Below are positions 36,219 through 48,039 of a DNA stretch of 64,000 bases, one piece after another. Source of the stretch: Porogramme epimiltina. Its lineage: Eukaryota; Basidiomycota; Agaricomycetes; Polyporales; Polyporaceae. The stretch lies in NCBI GenBank assembly GCA_900155495.1, contig FTLJ01000739.1, forward strand, positions 1-64,000, given 5' to 3'. The notes beneath the pieces are model-generated. The model saw only the letters and a program-made list of their open reading frames with translations, had not been told where the DNA came from and did not search any database. Both the position numbers and the translations under genes were made by a program. Position 1 is the stretch's first letter, and each line of letters begins with the position of its first letter.

Positions 36219-38001
36219 GGTTGTTCATTGAGTTGCGTGAGGATGCTGTGGACTGTAGGCTGAGTTCCTGTGGAGCTGGCCGCTGCGTTGGAGAACGTGG
36301 CTAGTTATACGCCCAGCGACTCCACTATATACCCACAGATCAGCGCCCGGGCCCGACGTGTCGGACGGCCAGCGGCCTAGCACCAATCGGTTTAGAGTTG
36401 TTCCACCAGAAGAGGATTGTGTTGCCTGACAAGGGTTACCTAAATCAGCACCGGATTCATATATTACATCAATGTGGGGGTGGGGTATTGAATAAAGTTA
36501 CCATTACAGCGTACCTCATTAGGGGCCGGTATGACTTAGGACGTGGATTACGCGCTCATCGCTGTTAAGAACTGTAGCCTAAACACCGGATGAGTAGTCC
36601 GACTGAAAGGCGCGATGTGGTTTCCGGCGATGTCGGTGAAGCGACGGATAACGGGCGGCGCGATAGAGTAGTCAGTGCGTTGGCCTGTACCTGTACGGGG
36701 TGACGGAGCGTGGTCGACGGCGATGACTAGATGGGAATCCATTTCTAAGTGCTGTCAGACGCAACGGACCGATCTTTCGTAATAGCTGATGTGAAAACAC
36801 GCATGCCAGCAACGTATTGCCTCGCGCAGGGAACGTTGAGAGAATAGAATCTAAGGCACGTCGTTTGACTTGGACACATTAACCGCCGTGGAAGAGGTAT
36901 TAAGTAGTAGATGCATTTCCCGGTTGGACGGCTCGCCTGAATGACCCGCATGTTAATTCGAACAGCACGGCCTGAACGAAGGGACGTTGAACAGCTTACG
37001 TTGAGCTTCATGCCATGTGACATCAACGAGAACCTTATAAAACACCCGAGTAGGCAAAGTCACTGCTGACCTGCACTATTGGGCCATGTCATCAGTACGA
37101 TCTCTCATTAGTGGCACAATGACGCACCTAGGCTGGGCTAGCCGCCCTCTGCCTCGGGTTCTCTCTGTCTCGTGTGCGAGAGATCAATGGCCGCGGCGCA
37201 GGCGTAGGGCGCACACGAGTTGCTACATTTCGAACCTAATTTGAAGTATGAAACAAACACTTGTGGAGCAGGTGTGAGCGTATATCTGGCTGTGACGTCA
37301 TGTCTTCTGCTGGGTTAGGTCCCGGGGTTGTTCAAAAGACACTATACTAGGGAACGACAATTGAATTTCAGTCAGTCGAGAACAGTGCCTGCTCCGCGTG
37401 CTTGTCGGATAGGCGGAACGCAAACAGGTTGTCAGAATGCTATTAGGGCTTTCAGCGAGCAGAGTCGTACTGCCGCTGGCTGTGGCCCGGTGCAACGCTC
37501 AAACCAAAACGACTTTGGGCATTAATATAGATCCCGACCCTAAAAAGAGAGACACATGAGCGTATGATTCAATGCTTGTGGGCAAATTTGACGGTTGCCA
37601 ACATGTACGGTTCCACCGTATGTGGTGCTCATCTTCCATCCGCCACCGGAGGCGGTGTAGAAGCAACATGTCATCAACGGCTTCTTCTCTGAAGTTCGAG
37701 CGGACCCGAAGAGCACCAACCACCCATCCCGGCAACCTGGGAGGCCAGTGCGGTGGTAGTATGCGCCCTACGGCCGATCTGTGGGAAGCAGACAGTGTCC
37801 GGCTCAAGCTCCCGTGATTCTATGTCACCGCACAGCCAATATGATACAAGCGTCCTAAAAACTGGGGTCCAAAGTATGTAAACAAGAATCAGAAAATCCA
37901 CGCTCGGGAAGTATGGGCTATAAACTCACCCATCATACATTCCCGCAGCCAAATAACGCTAGCGATACTGCCCCCTAATATCGTCCTTGGTTCTTGTATC
38001 C
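36219..38001. other. Intergenic with one possible minus-strand gene fragment
   Basis: Apart from the frames at 36548-37060 listed separately, only short unconvincing frames are seen, for example minus strand 37499-37807 and 37674-37901. The DUF6533 gene promoter lies at the left end. Confidence 0.45.
36548..37060 (-). CDS. Possible small gene or gene remnant, unrecognised
   Basis: Three adjacent minus-strand pieces could be spliced. The first is TLPTRVFYKVLVDVTWHEAQ (about 37000-37055), ending at a GTAAGC donor. A middle piece near 36850-36945 starts after a CAG acceptor. The third is MDSHLVIAVDHAPSPRTG through YSIAPPVIRRFTDIAG to FRLQFLTAMSA, with stop at 36548. The last piece has protein-like composition. 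No start codon context, domain or family was recognised, and the reading frame of the middle piece is ambiguous. It may be a remnant. Confidence 0.25.
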
Positions 38002-38969
38002 CTATGGGGGTGCCTCCGTTGGCGCTCCGAGGGACATGGTACCGTCCGCGTGATCAATGAGTTCACCATCAACCCCATCTCCGAACTCATCGTCCTCTCC
38101 TGCCTCGCCAGGCGAGTCCTCTTTTGTCCGCTGCGCCACGAACTGGTCCAGCATCGTAGGGTTCTGCCCAGCCTTCTTCCCACTGGTACCGCCCCTCGCC
38201 TTGCCCTCCTTCTCTGCCCCACGTCGCGTCGCTGGCGGTTGGTCGGGTTCCAGCCACGGAAGGAGTTCTGCTCCCCGTTTTGAGAATCTAGGATTCCACG
38301 CACGTCGCCCGAGGACACCGCGCGGGCGTACGAAACACACACCTTCGAGAAACGCGAATTCCTCTGCCCTGCGGACCGAGGTGACTGATGTGCGGTAATT
38401 CAAAAGTGCACAGGTAAAATGCAATGTAGTCGGTACGTGCCAGGATACCGGAGTTGGGGTCCCACGACTGAGGAGAGCACGCACCGAGATCCTTGCCCTG
38501 CACCGTCGTCCGCCGTTCGCGCGCTGCCACCCGCTGTGCAGCCTCTGAGAGCCGAGCCACAAACTCTTCTGTTGCGCGCGCAATGAGAAACGCGGCTTCT
38601 CGTTGGACCATTATGAGTTCCTGGCGGTGCCACGGGCATCCAGCCGCAGATACACATGACGTAGATATTTCAGGGTCGAAACACAAGGTGAGAGGAGTCG
38701 AGATGGTCAGATGATGGCTTTTGGAGCGGTGTGTAGTGGCAAAGCAGTACCTTGTCCGCTTTCAGTATTTTCTGTACTCTTGAATGGGGCAGCAGAGACT
38801 TTCCAGGTTCACGAGTAAGAGTCTCCGGAGCCCTAGGTCTCTTCGGTTTCGACTTGGTGTCAGAGGGCTCGGCAGTCTGATCTGTTTGTTCCATTTCTGG
38901 GGAAGCCTGTACATCCATAGGTTCAGGATCCTGTGTTTCCATAACAGTGGGTGTGGTTGAGCGAGACAT
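38002..38969 (-). CDS. Histone-fold protein, DNA polymerase epsilon subunit Dpb3/POLE4-like
   Basis: A CBF/NF-Y-type (H2A-like) histone-fold protein, of the kind that pairs with Dpb4/POLE3 in DNA polymerase epsilon or CHRAC-type remodelers. Start MSRSTTPTVMETQDPEPMDV at 38969; an upstream in-frame ATG was not preferred. An acidic and then Lys/Pro-rich leader precedes the fold: SLLPHSRVQKILKADK, then after an intron ELIMVQREAAFLIARATEEF (long central helix) and VAARERRTTVQGKDL. A small exon gives VTSVRRAEEFAFLE, and the last exon continues ELLPWLEPDQPPATR. The disordered tail contains NPTMLDQFVAQR and an acidic end. Other H2A-like families (NC2-alpha, NF-YC) are possible but fit less well. Confidence 0.78.
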
Positions 38970-39477
38970 GGAATAGGGCGAAGGACAGCAGGTGGTAGTA
39001 CACAGCCAAGCTTGGAGACATTGCGACGCGCTAAACACGTAAGGTCACGCGCGACGCGTTGCGTCACAACTCACGTGCGGCTAGACTGAGTTCTCACCGC
39101 CCGGACTTCCATGGCCATTAGCAACCCAAACCAAACCCGAGAACCGATGTCACCGGTCGTAACTTGTCATGGGTGGTCATAACTTGTAAAGCCGACGGTG
39201 GAGCGTGTGAGTAATAGGCGACAGATCCGAAGTCTATCAGTCGTCCATTCAATAATGCGAGATCCAGACATGACTCGTGTAGTAGCTAGCTGTATATACT
39301 TGGCGAGGGAACGGCATCGGGGAACTTCCGGATTCAAAAGCGAAGAATAACTGGCGATCATGTAGCGAGAACATGGGGTTCGGAAAGGTATATATCGCCC
39401 TCGAGAGGGCACTAGAAAGATGAAAGACGGACTGAGAGAGAGGGAGAGGGAGAGGTGGGGTGAGGTGTAAGGAGGGT

Positions 39478-42400
39478 TCAGTGGAGGGCGAAGGAGGAGA
39501 CGACGCTTCCAAACGTTTGCGTGATCTGTCCGAATACACCGAGCATCTCATCTTCATCCGAACGGTTCGGTGCATAGAAGAAGCCAGAGATGAGCACCAA
39601 GTAACTAAGGATAAGGATACTACCACGGTGGTAGTTGCTCTTCGCCTCAATGTAGGTGTAGGTCATCAAGAACACGGAAAGGATGATCGCGATGATGTCC
39701 CAACGGGGGAAGATGAGGCTGTACAACCGGTTAGAAAAGTAGGGATGAAAGCAATTTAGGCTACTCACGTAAAGGTCTCAGCGACAGAGCCCATTCTCTC
39801 AGGGGAGTACCAGGCAGAGAACGCCACCATAGCGGGGATCTGGAGCAAACAAACTTGTAGAGCATATGCAGAACCAATTTCCATACTGTAGAAACAAGGG
39901 TCAGCAATAGCCACTTCGCCACGGAGGCGTACGTACCTGAGGGCGATGTTGCCGTTCATCGCAAACGAGATGGCATTCATGAATTCAGTCGTGTTTGGCA
40001 CAAGTGCAAAGAGTGTAACACCCAGGAACTTCTCGTCAATGCCCGAGCCATCCAGAATAACGTCAACGACGTCAACGAGCACCTCTGCGGACAATCGCGG
40101 TGTTAGTTGCATTAGTGGACCACACATTCCGCATAAACGCACCGGCAATGATGGCGTATAAGGCAGTGCACGCTAGGAGAACGCTGGCGCTCGTCGTGCG
40201 GCTCCATGACGGCGCATCGTGTCCACCGTGTCCACCCTGATCCATCTCGGCACCCGACGCGCGGAGCCGCGCTGGGGAATGTGAATGGGTCTGCTGGTGA
40301 CGGAGCGCGCTGACCGTGGCAACCGCGACTGCACGAGTGAATTCATCCGTAGTGAGGTTTCCGGGAAGCTGCAGCGGCTGTATTCCTGTGTCCTTGATGG
40401 CGTGGTCCACACTCTCAAGGATAGGGGTATATCCTGGGGCATTCGCAACCGGTGGGTTGGCATATGAGATTCTGCGGCCGAGAGGGTTTGGCACCGTGGG
40501 GGTCACGGGGGAGAGGGATGGAAGGTCACTCGATGTAGGTTCGACCACTCGTGGGAGCGGCGTCTCGCTGCGAGACGGCGTCGCGCTCTCGATGGTAGTG
40601 ACGATACTCGGTTTGTGGTGCAGGGCTCCTTTGGGTTGTACGCTAGGGATAAGTTTGTGGTAGATCGAGAGCCTGCTGGGCGGCGGGGCGTTAAGCTCCA
40701 TCGGATGCAGAAGCTGTTGCGGGTTTTGCCAGATCTGGCTCGCGTGCGTACGTAGCGAGAACCACAATCCGATGAGGTATGACTGAGCCGAAAGTTAGAA
40801 AGGCGCTTCTGCGGGGCTATGGTGGCCACTCACGAAAATAAGGATTACTGCGCAGAAGTACATGAGACTCTTTACGGTTGACTGGTAGAAGGGGTCGTCC
40901 ACGGGATCCGGGTGCTGATAGTAACAGTGCTCGCAGACCCAGGGTTTGGTCAGAGAAGACAGTTCGTCATCATGCGATGGACAGCCCTCGCAAACAAGCT
41001 CGAACTGTAAATTCGTCAGTCGAAAGTCCGAGTAGATAGTGCGCCTGCACTCACACTACCGTACGTCTGGTAGAACAACGTAGGTGCGATCGTGCCAATG
41101 AAGGCCATGATGAGCAGCATACTCGTCACACCGGCGCTCTTCGCATTGAACTTCATCTCCTTCCTCCTGACCGCACCGCTGACCATACTCATTCCAGGCA
41201 TGAGAAGCACGCCCGCAAGCAATGAGCCGACGATAGAACCCTCTACCAGGTGACCCTTGCCCTGGGTAAGCGCAATCCCATAAAGGATGATTTCGATTAT
41301 GGAACCGAAAGTTGCATTGATGACAGCGCCCATACCGATTGAAGACTGCGCCGAAATCGAGGCGACCGCCATGCCGATGAAGTACGACAGAGGGATGACA
41401 CTGGCCAGACTCATCATGAAGATGAGGCTTCGTGACGTGATGAAGGCAAGGAAGGCGGGAACGTGCTGTCCCGCATGTTCACGCCGCTCAGCGATGGGCA
41501 AGAGGACGATGCCGTCCAGGATCGCAAATAGCACGAAGGGAAGCAGGTTGACGAAGATAATGTTGACACCACCGACCGTGTACTTGTAGTACTTCCACCC
41601 CCATGCCCGGTACGTGCACAGGAGGACCGTGGAGGTGGGGGAGCCGAACGGCGCCGCCTGACCGGCAGCAAGCCTTGCGTGCTTGAACGCCACGGGAGTC
41701 GTCTCAGTCCCTTCTCCTTGATCAGAATCCTGTGGGCCTTCCGATACAGGGACGTAGGGCGCAGCGCAGAACCGGATGGAGGTAGGGTGCTCGAACAGGT
41801 GCTTGATGAGGGCCCAGTTCAGCCTCGCCATTGGAATGGTAAAGATGAAGAACCAGCACACGAGCGACACCAGGAGCATGAGCGGCGCGATGATGGAGAC
41901 GACCGCGAGCCAAAAGACCGCCTTGCCCAACCAGTAGTCGGCCTTGTTCTCCGACGGCGACACGCCGACAGAATACGGAGACGCCGTCTGGGTGGCTCCA
42001 TATGACTTGGCTGGCGTTTGACGAGAGGATGAGCGGATCTCGCCGTTTGCGGCTTCAAGGAGGGATGTGGTGGCGGTCGGCGGGACCCAGGAGTCTGAAC
42101 TACCCTCTGGGGGGCGCGCCGTGCGGGGAGTAATGGTGCCTTGCGCAGACGAGGACGTTGTTGAGCCACTCGCCCGTGGTTCCTCGGGGAAGAATTCAGA
42201 GTGTGCAGAGTCGGGCGGCATGCCCTGTTCCTCGTCTTCTGGCAAGGCTCCAAGGTCACCTTCGACGTACTTGCCGAACGGCCATGCGATGTACCATCCA
42301 AGGCCGAACACCAGTGTCGAGTACAGTCTTCCGCCCTTGGGGACAACGTACAAGACAGCGGAGACGATGAAACATGTCACCGAGAGCCACCATCCGAACG

Positions 42401-43043
42401 CGACGAGCCAGAAGATGTTGCCGGGGAGAAGGTGACGCTCCGCCTGCGCGCTCGGCACGGAGTGCAGCTCCTGGTCGGCGTATTTGGTTACTGACCGCTG
42501 CTTCTTGTACAACGCCGGCTTCCATATGGGCAGACCGAAGGGGTGCTCGACGTTGATGAGCGACTGCCGGTCCTTGAGGGTGATCGGGTCCTCCTCGCGG
42601 TCCTCGTCTTCATCCTCTCCGGCGCGCACGTCTCCCGGCTGGGGCGTGTCCTTCCCAGACGAGTCGCCGTTGTCCTCCCCGGAGCCCACCCCCTCCTCGT
42701 CCTCCTCTCCCAGCGGGCCCTGCTCCTCGAGAGGCCGACTCGACGTCGCATGGGAGCTCGTGATGCTCGTGCTCCGCACCCCGCGCCGCCGCGTCGAGCT
42801 CGTCGATGCGTTCCGAGGCTGGTTCGTCGAGTGGACGCGGCGCTGGGTGGGGGACGCGGCGCGCTGGTTGAAGTAGGAGGTGCCCTGATGGTGGTGGGAG
42901 GGCGTATCGGGAACCGACCATTGCGAACTATGGCTCATGCTCCGATAGAGCGGGCCGCGAGTGGCCGTGGTGGGGGTCGTGCCCGGCGTAATTAGCGCAG
43001 CATCATCTTGCTCGAGCTCCGGCTGGTGCGCGCCGCTGGCCAT
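39478..43043 (-). CDS. VNX1-like vacuolar cation/H+ exchanger (CAX family, long N-terminus)
   Basis: A large CAX-type antiporter like yeast Vnx1, which exchanges Na+/K+ (or other cations) for protons at the vacuole. The open frame extends upstream to 43163, but the first ATG is at 43043 ([20 protein letters not shown]). The N-terminal 250 residues are Ser/Arg-rich. First helices: [20 protein letters not shown] and [19 protein letters not shown]. The first CAX repeat is [20 protein letters not shown] (the alpha-repeat with Asn and Glu) then [21 protein letters not shown] loop FELVCEGC...[11 protein letters not shown] with two CxxC pairs follows. After a Ser/Pro-rich loop, the second repeat is [20 protein letters not shown], followed by [19 protein letters not shown] and the end VVSSFALH. 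Both exchange motifs are intact. Confidence 0.87.
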
Positions 43044-43732
43044 GGGGGTGCGGGGGGCGTCGACGGGAGAGTCCGAGGGGTGGGGGATCTGAACCTGCAG
43101 AGGAAGTGACGGTAGGAGTCCAAGTTGCTGCTCCCATCCGTCCCTGCCAGACGCCCATTTCAACAGACGTCAGCGGCATCTTGTCGGCTGCGCCCCGTTC
43201 CAGGGAAGTTTGCCCAAGGCCGACCGTTTTGTTGCCCTCAGAAACGGGCTAGGCCGCGTCCCTTCTGTCGGCTTCTTCGCGCCTTGATAGCCCATCTCGA
43301 AGCGTCCGCGCCGGTATGCAGGCTCGCAGCACCGCAGCCCAATTGAGGCTGCACAGGGTGGCATGACGAAATCCGCTCGCGACATAGCGCCCGCGGTTCT
43401 AGACACAGACGAAACTGACAGACCCGCGAAGCAGCGGAGGATTAGGCGCGGAACGTAGCATAAGTAGATTACAGGGGCCTGGTGGGCCGTGGTATAGTGC
43501 GTAAACCAATCGGTATCGACATGAGGTAACTTCGTAAACGACAGGACATGGCAGCTCAAAAGCTCCAATGCGCAATGCAGGAAAACTATAACTACTTGCA
43601 AAGACGTGCGTACGCAACGCACTGTGTATGTCGCGCAGCAAGGGAGGAAGAGGGGAGGGGAAAGGGAGGCAACAGAGCGGCGCGCACTCACGTCCGTGGA
43701 GTGCCTGCGCCCTGACAGGCCTGACGGCCTAC
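43044..43732. other. Intergenic, VNX1-like gene promoter
   Basis: A 188-codon minus-strand frame (43170-43736) crosses it without domain content. It cannot be joined to either neighbour by a convincing splice site. Confidence 0.45.
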
Positions 43733-45793
43733 TCATTTCCGCAATATCTTCTCCCGCAGCTCCGCGCCCTTCAGCCGCGCCCGCAGGTACTCCAGCCTCG
43801 CTTCGTACCGCTGCGTAACCTCCGTCCGCCGCCTCCGTATGTCCGCCAGCTCCGCCTCCATCATCATCAGCTCTTCCTCGTCAATCTGCCCCGGGCCCCG
43901 CTTCCCGCCCGAGCCCGTTGAGCCCACTTCCGACCGCGTCGACGGAGATATAGGCGTCGCCGCACCCTCCGCAACTGCCCACCGCCGCGCGCTCCCGTTC
44001 CGGCTTACCGCCGTCCGCACGGATTTCGTCTCCGCCTCCTCAACGGTTTCGAGCGGGAGGTGACCCGTACTGCGCGCCAGGTTGACACTTGAGGTGCTTG
44101 CAGTGGCGAGGTGGCCAGCGAGGGTGGGGAACGACGGCGCAGCGCGCCCGCGTGACGAGACCGACGACTGCGAGGCCTTGCGCATGATCGCATGCTGCTG
44201 CGGGGAGACGAGAGTGGTGGCCGAACTTGCTGATCGCATCTTCGTGCCCACCGAGGGCGAGCGTTTTAGTGACCGCGCTGTCCGCCCCGAACCACTGGAC
44301 TTGAATGATATGGCGTCCAAGTCCTTCCCTGGTCGTAGGGTACCACTCGGCCAGCTCCCATCGTTGAGCGATCCATGGGAGGGGAGGGGAGGTATTACTG
44401 GGGGCTTTCGTTGTCGTCTTGTCAGCGTCGACAGCTCCAGTCCGTTGAACGCGTCCAAGAGGCGGAGACCCTCAGCCTCTACCAGTTCTATTTGGTGTTT
44501 GATGTCTTGTACGGACTCCACGGTGTCATCGTCAGGTATCTCGTTCATGTTGATATGGGTATATGTCGACTCGATCCCTTTGGATGAGCCGGGGAAGGCA
44601 GAAGGAGGGGCTGTTCGGCTGCCGGACCGCGTCCTCGTCCGTGAAGCACTGATTTGCGGTGATGGCCCGGGGTCCGTCGCAGAAAATGTATGGTTCCCGA
44701 TGATCGTCCGTCGATTGTATGTCTGGGACATTCGGGAAGAGGACGTGTCGGTGCGTAGGGAGATATCGCTGGTTTGCTTCGCAAGTTTTCGAGGTAGGGT
44801 GACCCGTTCGGCCGGCGTAGAGACGACAGAGTACACGCTCATAGTGTCGGTCCCACCGGAATCAGACACCCGACGGCTCGTTGCTCGCCGGAGAAGACCT
44901 GTAACAGCGGTCGAGAACGACCTCTTGGAGGCAAGAGAAGGGGTCCGCGTAGGTCCTGGCTGGACATGGAAATTTGAGGAAGAACGACGGCCGTGAGTAC
45001 CTGACGCTTGAGTGTCAGTGAATCATGCATTCGTTGCTTGTTCGCGAGATACGACTTACTTCGCGAATCGGCACCACTGGAGGGCTGTTTCGACATCGCA
45101 ACTAAGGGGGTCTCTGTTGGTACAGCCGAGCCGCTTGCAAATCGTTCGAAGAGACTTTGACGAAGGAGACGGTATTCATCGTCACTGCGAACGTGTCAGT
45201 AAGCGGGACGAGAGCATAGACAGGTCAAATAGAGGAGCCGTGGCACGACGTATACGGCCAGCTACGAGACTTCGTCCGTGATTTACATGCCACAACTCTG
45301 CTCCCTGCGCGCTCTTTCGGTGCCGCATCTCCTTCGCTAACCCGACTGGAATAAAAAGGTATTTTACTCACCTAAGCAATCCCTCCGAGTTGGCCGTTGC
45401 AAGTTCGTTGAGTCGTTGAGCCAGCGTAACCCTGCACCGCCGTTAGATCGCAGCAACATGGCGAGGGCGGGACTATGAGAAGGGAGGCTCGTAGGGTACT
45501 GACGTGATAAGGTCCGTGGATGTGCGCGAGCTGGACATGTCGCCCGCAGTACCGTTTCGCCGTGGCGACGAGGTGGGAGAGCTGGGCCAATTCCTCGACG
45601 TGGAGGTACTGGTCCGGAGAGCACGGATGGAACCGGTGATAGAGCGTTTGTCGGCGGCCTTCGCAGCAAAGGACGTGGAGGAGACGGAGGGAGAGTAGGA
45701 GTGGGTGGGTGGGACGGCCTCGACCTCGCGCTCTTTGCCCTTCGCCTTGCCATACTGGTGAGAAGCAGATGAATGAGACACGGGAACTGCCAT
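43733..45793 (-). CDS. Conserved basidiomycete protein of unknown function, Ser-rich with C-terminal coiled coil
   Basis: Start MAVPVSHSSASHQYGKAKGK at 45793. Exon 1 is Ser/Thr/Arg-rich. A short exon gives RVTLAQRLNELATANSEGLL, continued across a small intron by DDEYRLLRQSLFERFASGSA. This reads like a helical hairpin and is the most conserved-looking part. A long last exon (up to 44869) follows, with SDSGGTDTMSVYSVVSTPAE, many Ser/Thr-Pro sites and DIKHQIELVEAEGLRLLDAF (amphipathic helix). A terminal coiled coil reads EEELMMMEAELADIRRRR, then RYEARLEYLRARLKGAELRE. Stop at 43733. No catalytic domain is seen; a scaffold role could be guessed but is not shown. Confidence 0.7.
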
Positions 45794-46302
45794 GAAAGGA
45801 GAGATGCAAACAAGATTCGACGCACAAATCTGGAGCGAATGACGCGCACGACGGAGCCATCATCTTGTGCGGGTGCATGGATATCTTCGGCCCGCCTGGC
45901 AGAGAAGAAGCCCATCACTCATACCGGTGCGGGGTGGGTGGACGGGGGGGCGGAGGAGTCGGAGACACGACGATGGGGTCCGCGCTGTGGGGAGCGCAAC
46001 CTCGCTACCACTAGTCGCGTCACGCGCGGGTCACGCACACGTCACGCGTGACCGACACGGCTTTTGGCCTCCTTTCGGAGCAAATCCAGGTCCCCACGGC
46101 CGAAAGAGGCTGTGGCGCTCTTGGCAAACAGACTATTTGAGCCCGATTTACCCGGTCTGGGGCAATTGAGAGGCGAAATTCGCGCTTTGGGAAAGGATGT
46201 CGGACCACCCTCGCGCAGCCTCGACGCGTCGTGGGACTCGCGCGCGGAGGCCTCGGTGTGGCTATAAGCCGCGCTCTCACGTCCTCGTCCTCCACGTCCG
46301 CC
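45794..46302. promoter_or_regulatory. Divergent promoter region, conserved protein / ERG24
   Basis: 509 bp between two outward-facing starts. A block around 46014-46050 holds three CACGC/GTCACGC copies (cgcgtcacgcgcgggtcacgcacacgtcacgcgtg). A TATAAG at 46263-46268 lies 35 bp before the ERG24 start chosen. Confidence 0.5.
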
Positions 46303-48039
46303 ATGTCCTCCTCCTCCAAGTCCGTCGCGGACCTCAACCCGCGCTCAACCCGCTATGAGTTCTTCGGCCCTCCCGGCGCGTTCGCCATCAGCATTGGTGT
46401 CCCGGCGACGGCCTACGCTCTCTACTTTGGCTGCTCTGAACAAACCGGTGGCTGCCACCCACCCATCGACACCGACCTCATCGTCAGCTCGCTCTCCGAC
46501 TTGAACTGGTGGAAGGGCCTTTGGGATACGGAGGCCGCCATCGCGTACCTCGGGTGGTACGCGTTCACCGTCGTGGCTTGGGCCATCCTCCCCGGAGACT
46601 GGGTCAGTGGCACGACTATGCGCAATGGGCAGACTAAACAGTACAAGATCAACGGTACGTGTTATAGCCCAAGTATGTGTCTCGGCGCGACCTCATTGCC
46701 ATACAGCGTTCTCCACCATGTTGTTGGCCCTTGGTATCGCGGCGGGGATCATTTACCGCGACGGTCCGGCCCCCCTGACATTCATCTACGAACACTGGAT
46801 TGGTCTCCAAACCGCCGCCATTCTCATGTCTGTGGTCCAGGCCATCTACTGCTACGCCTCCTCTTTCCGCCCCGGCGCGCTCCTCGCACTCGGCGGAAAC
46901 TCTGGAAACTTCATTTACGACGTGCGTTTCACTCCTACTCCTGTTCTGCCCTTGCCACTCAAGCTCACTATATGTGCAGTGGTACATCGGCCGCGAGCTC
47001 AACCCCTCCATTGGCTCCTTTGAGCTCAAGTCGTTCAACGAGCTTCGCCCTGGTCTCATTCTGTGGTTCATCATTGACATCGCTATGGCCTGCGAACAGG
47101 CCGTGCGCCGCGGTGGTACCTTGGCTAGTGTCACGGATTCCATGTGGCTCGTCCTCGCCTTCCAGGGCTGGTACGTCGCGGATGGGCTCTACAACGAGGT
47201 ACGCGTCATGTTCCGCCTTCCGTACACCCTACCTTCTGTTGTCATACGTGACGGAGGACCCGGGGTTACATAATGCTTTGCCTCTTTTCGCCTCCCTGGC
47301 CCTTTCCATATCATCGGAGTTCTGACGATCACAACACAGCCCGCCATCTTCACCACGATGGACATCACCAGCGATGGGTTCGGCTTTATGCTCGCAGTTG
47401 GAGACCTTGCCTGGGTCCCTTTCGTCTACTCCCTGCAAGCCCGCTACCTGGTGTTCAACCAGATCGAACTTGGCCCGATCAAGACCGCGCTGATCGTCGC
47501 AGTTAACTTGATGGGCTATTACATCTTCCGTGACGCCAACGGAGAGAAGAACGACTTCAGGAATGGCCGCAACCCCAAGAGTAGGTTTCGTGAATTTAAT
47601 GTAGAACCATCTTCTCACATGCATCAATCATTACAGACCTTAAGTTCATGACCACGGAGAGCGGACGGAAGCTGCTTACGTCCGGCTGGTGGGGTCGTTG
47701 CCGCCACCCCAACTACATGTGAGTTGCATATCCACCGGGGCTCTGTTCACGACCTGACCATGTCACTCAGGGGTGACTTGATTATGGCGTTGGCCTGGTC
47801 GCTCCCTACGGGCTTCAACACTCCCATCACATACTTTTATGTGACCTACTTCCTGGTGCTTCTTATTCACCGTGAGAGGCGCGACGACGAGGCGTGCGAG
47901 AAGAAGTGCGTATCTTCCCCGCGTTTTTCCACACCTGACTGCGTAGGCTGACATACGCGCCCTCTCCCGTAGGTACGGCAAAGACTGGGTCAAGTACAAG
48001 CAGCTTGTTCCCTATCGTATCTTCCCGTACATCTACTGA
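46303..48039 (+). CDS. ERG24: Sterol C14 reductase (ERG24)
   Basis: Integral ER membrane enzyme that uses NADPH to reduce the C14-15 double bond after lanosterol C14 demethylation in ergosterol synthesis. Start [20 protein letters not shown] at 46303 was chosen over an upstream in-frame ATG at 46231 because a TATA-like site lies between them. Spans: [57 protein letters not shown] and [19 protein letters not shown]. Later exons carry [39 protein letters not shown] and [20 protein letters not shown]. Then come [20 protein letters not shown], the NADPH/sterol site end, and [10 protein letters not shown] with TGA at 48037-48039. About 7 exons. ERG4 is related, but the [11 protein letters not shown] end and GRELNP context fit ERG24. 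Confidence 0.92.

Noticed and set aside
41016..43163. Start of the VNX1-like gene at 43163
   Set aside because: That codon is TTG, not ATG, with a stop just upstream; the first real ATG in frame is at 43043.
44082..44996. 304-codon plus-strand frame
   Set aside because: Antisense to the last exon of the conserved minus-strand protein, which has coherent coiled-coil sequence; the plus frame has none.
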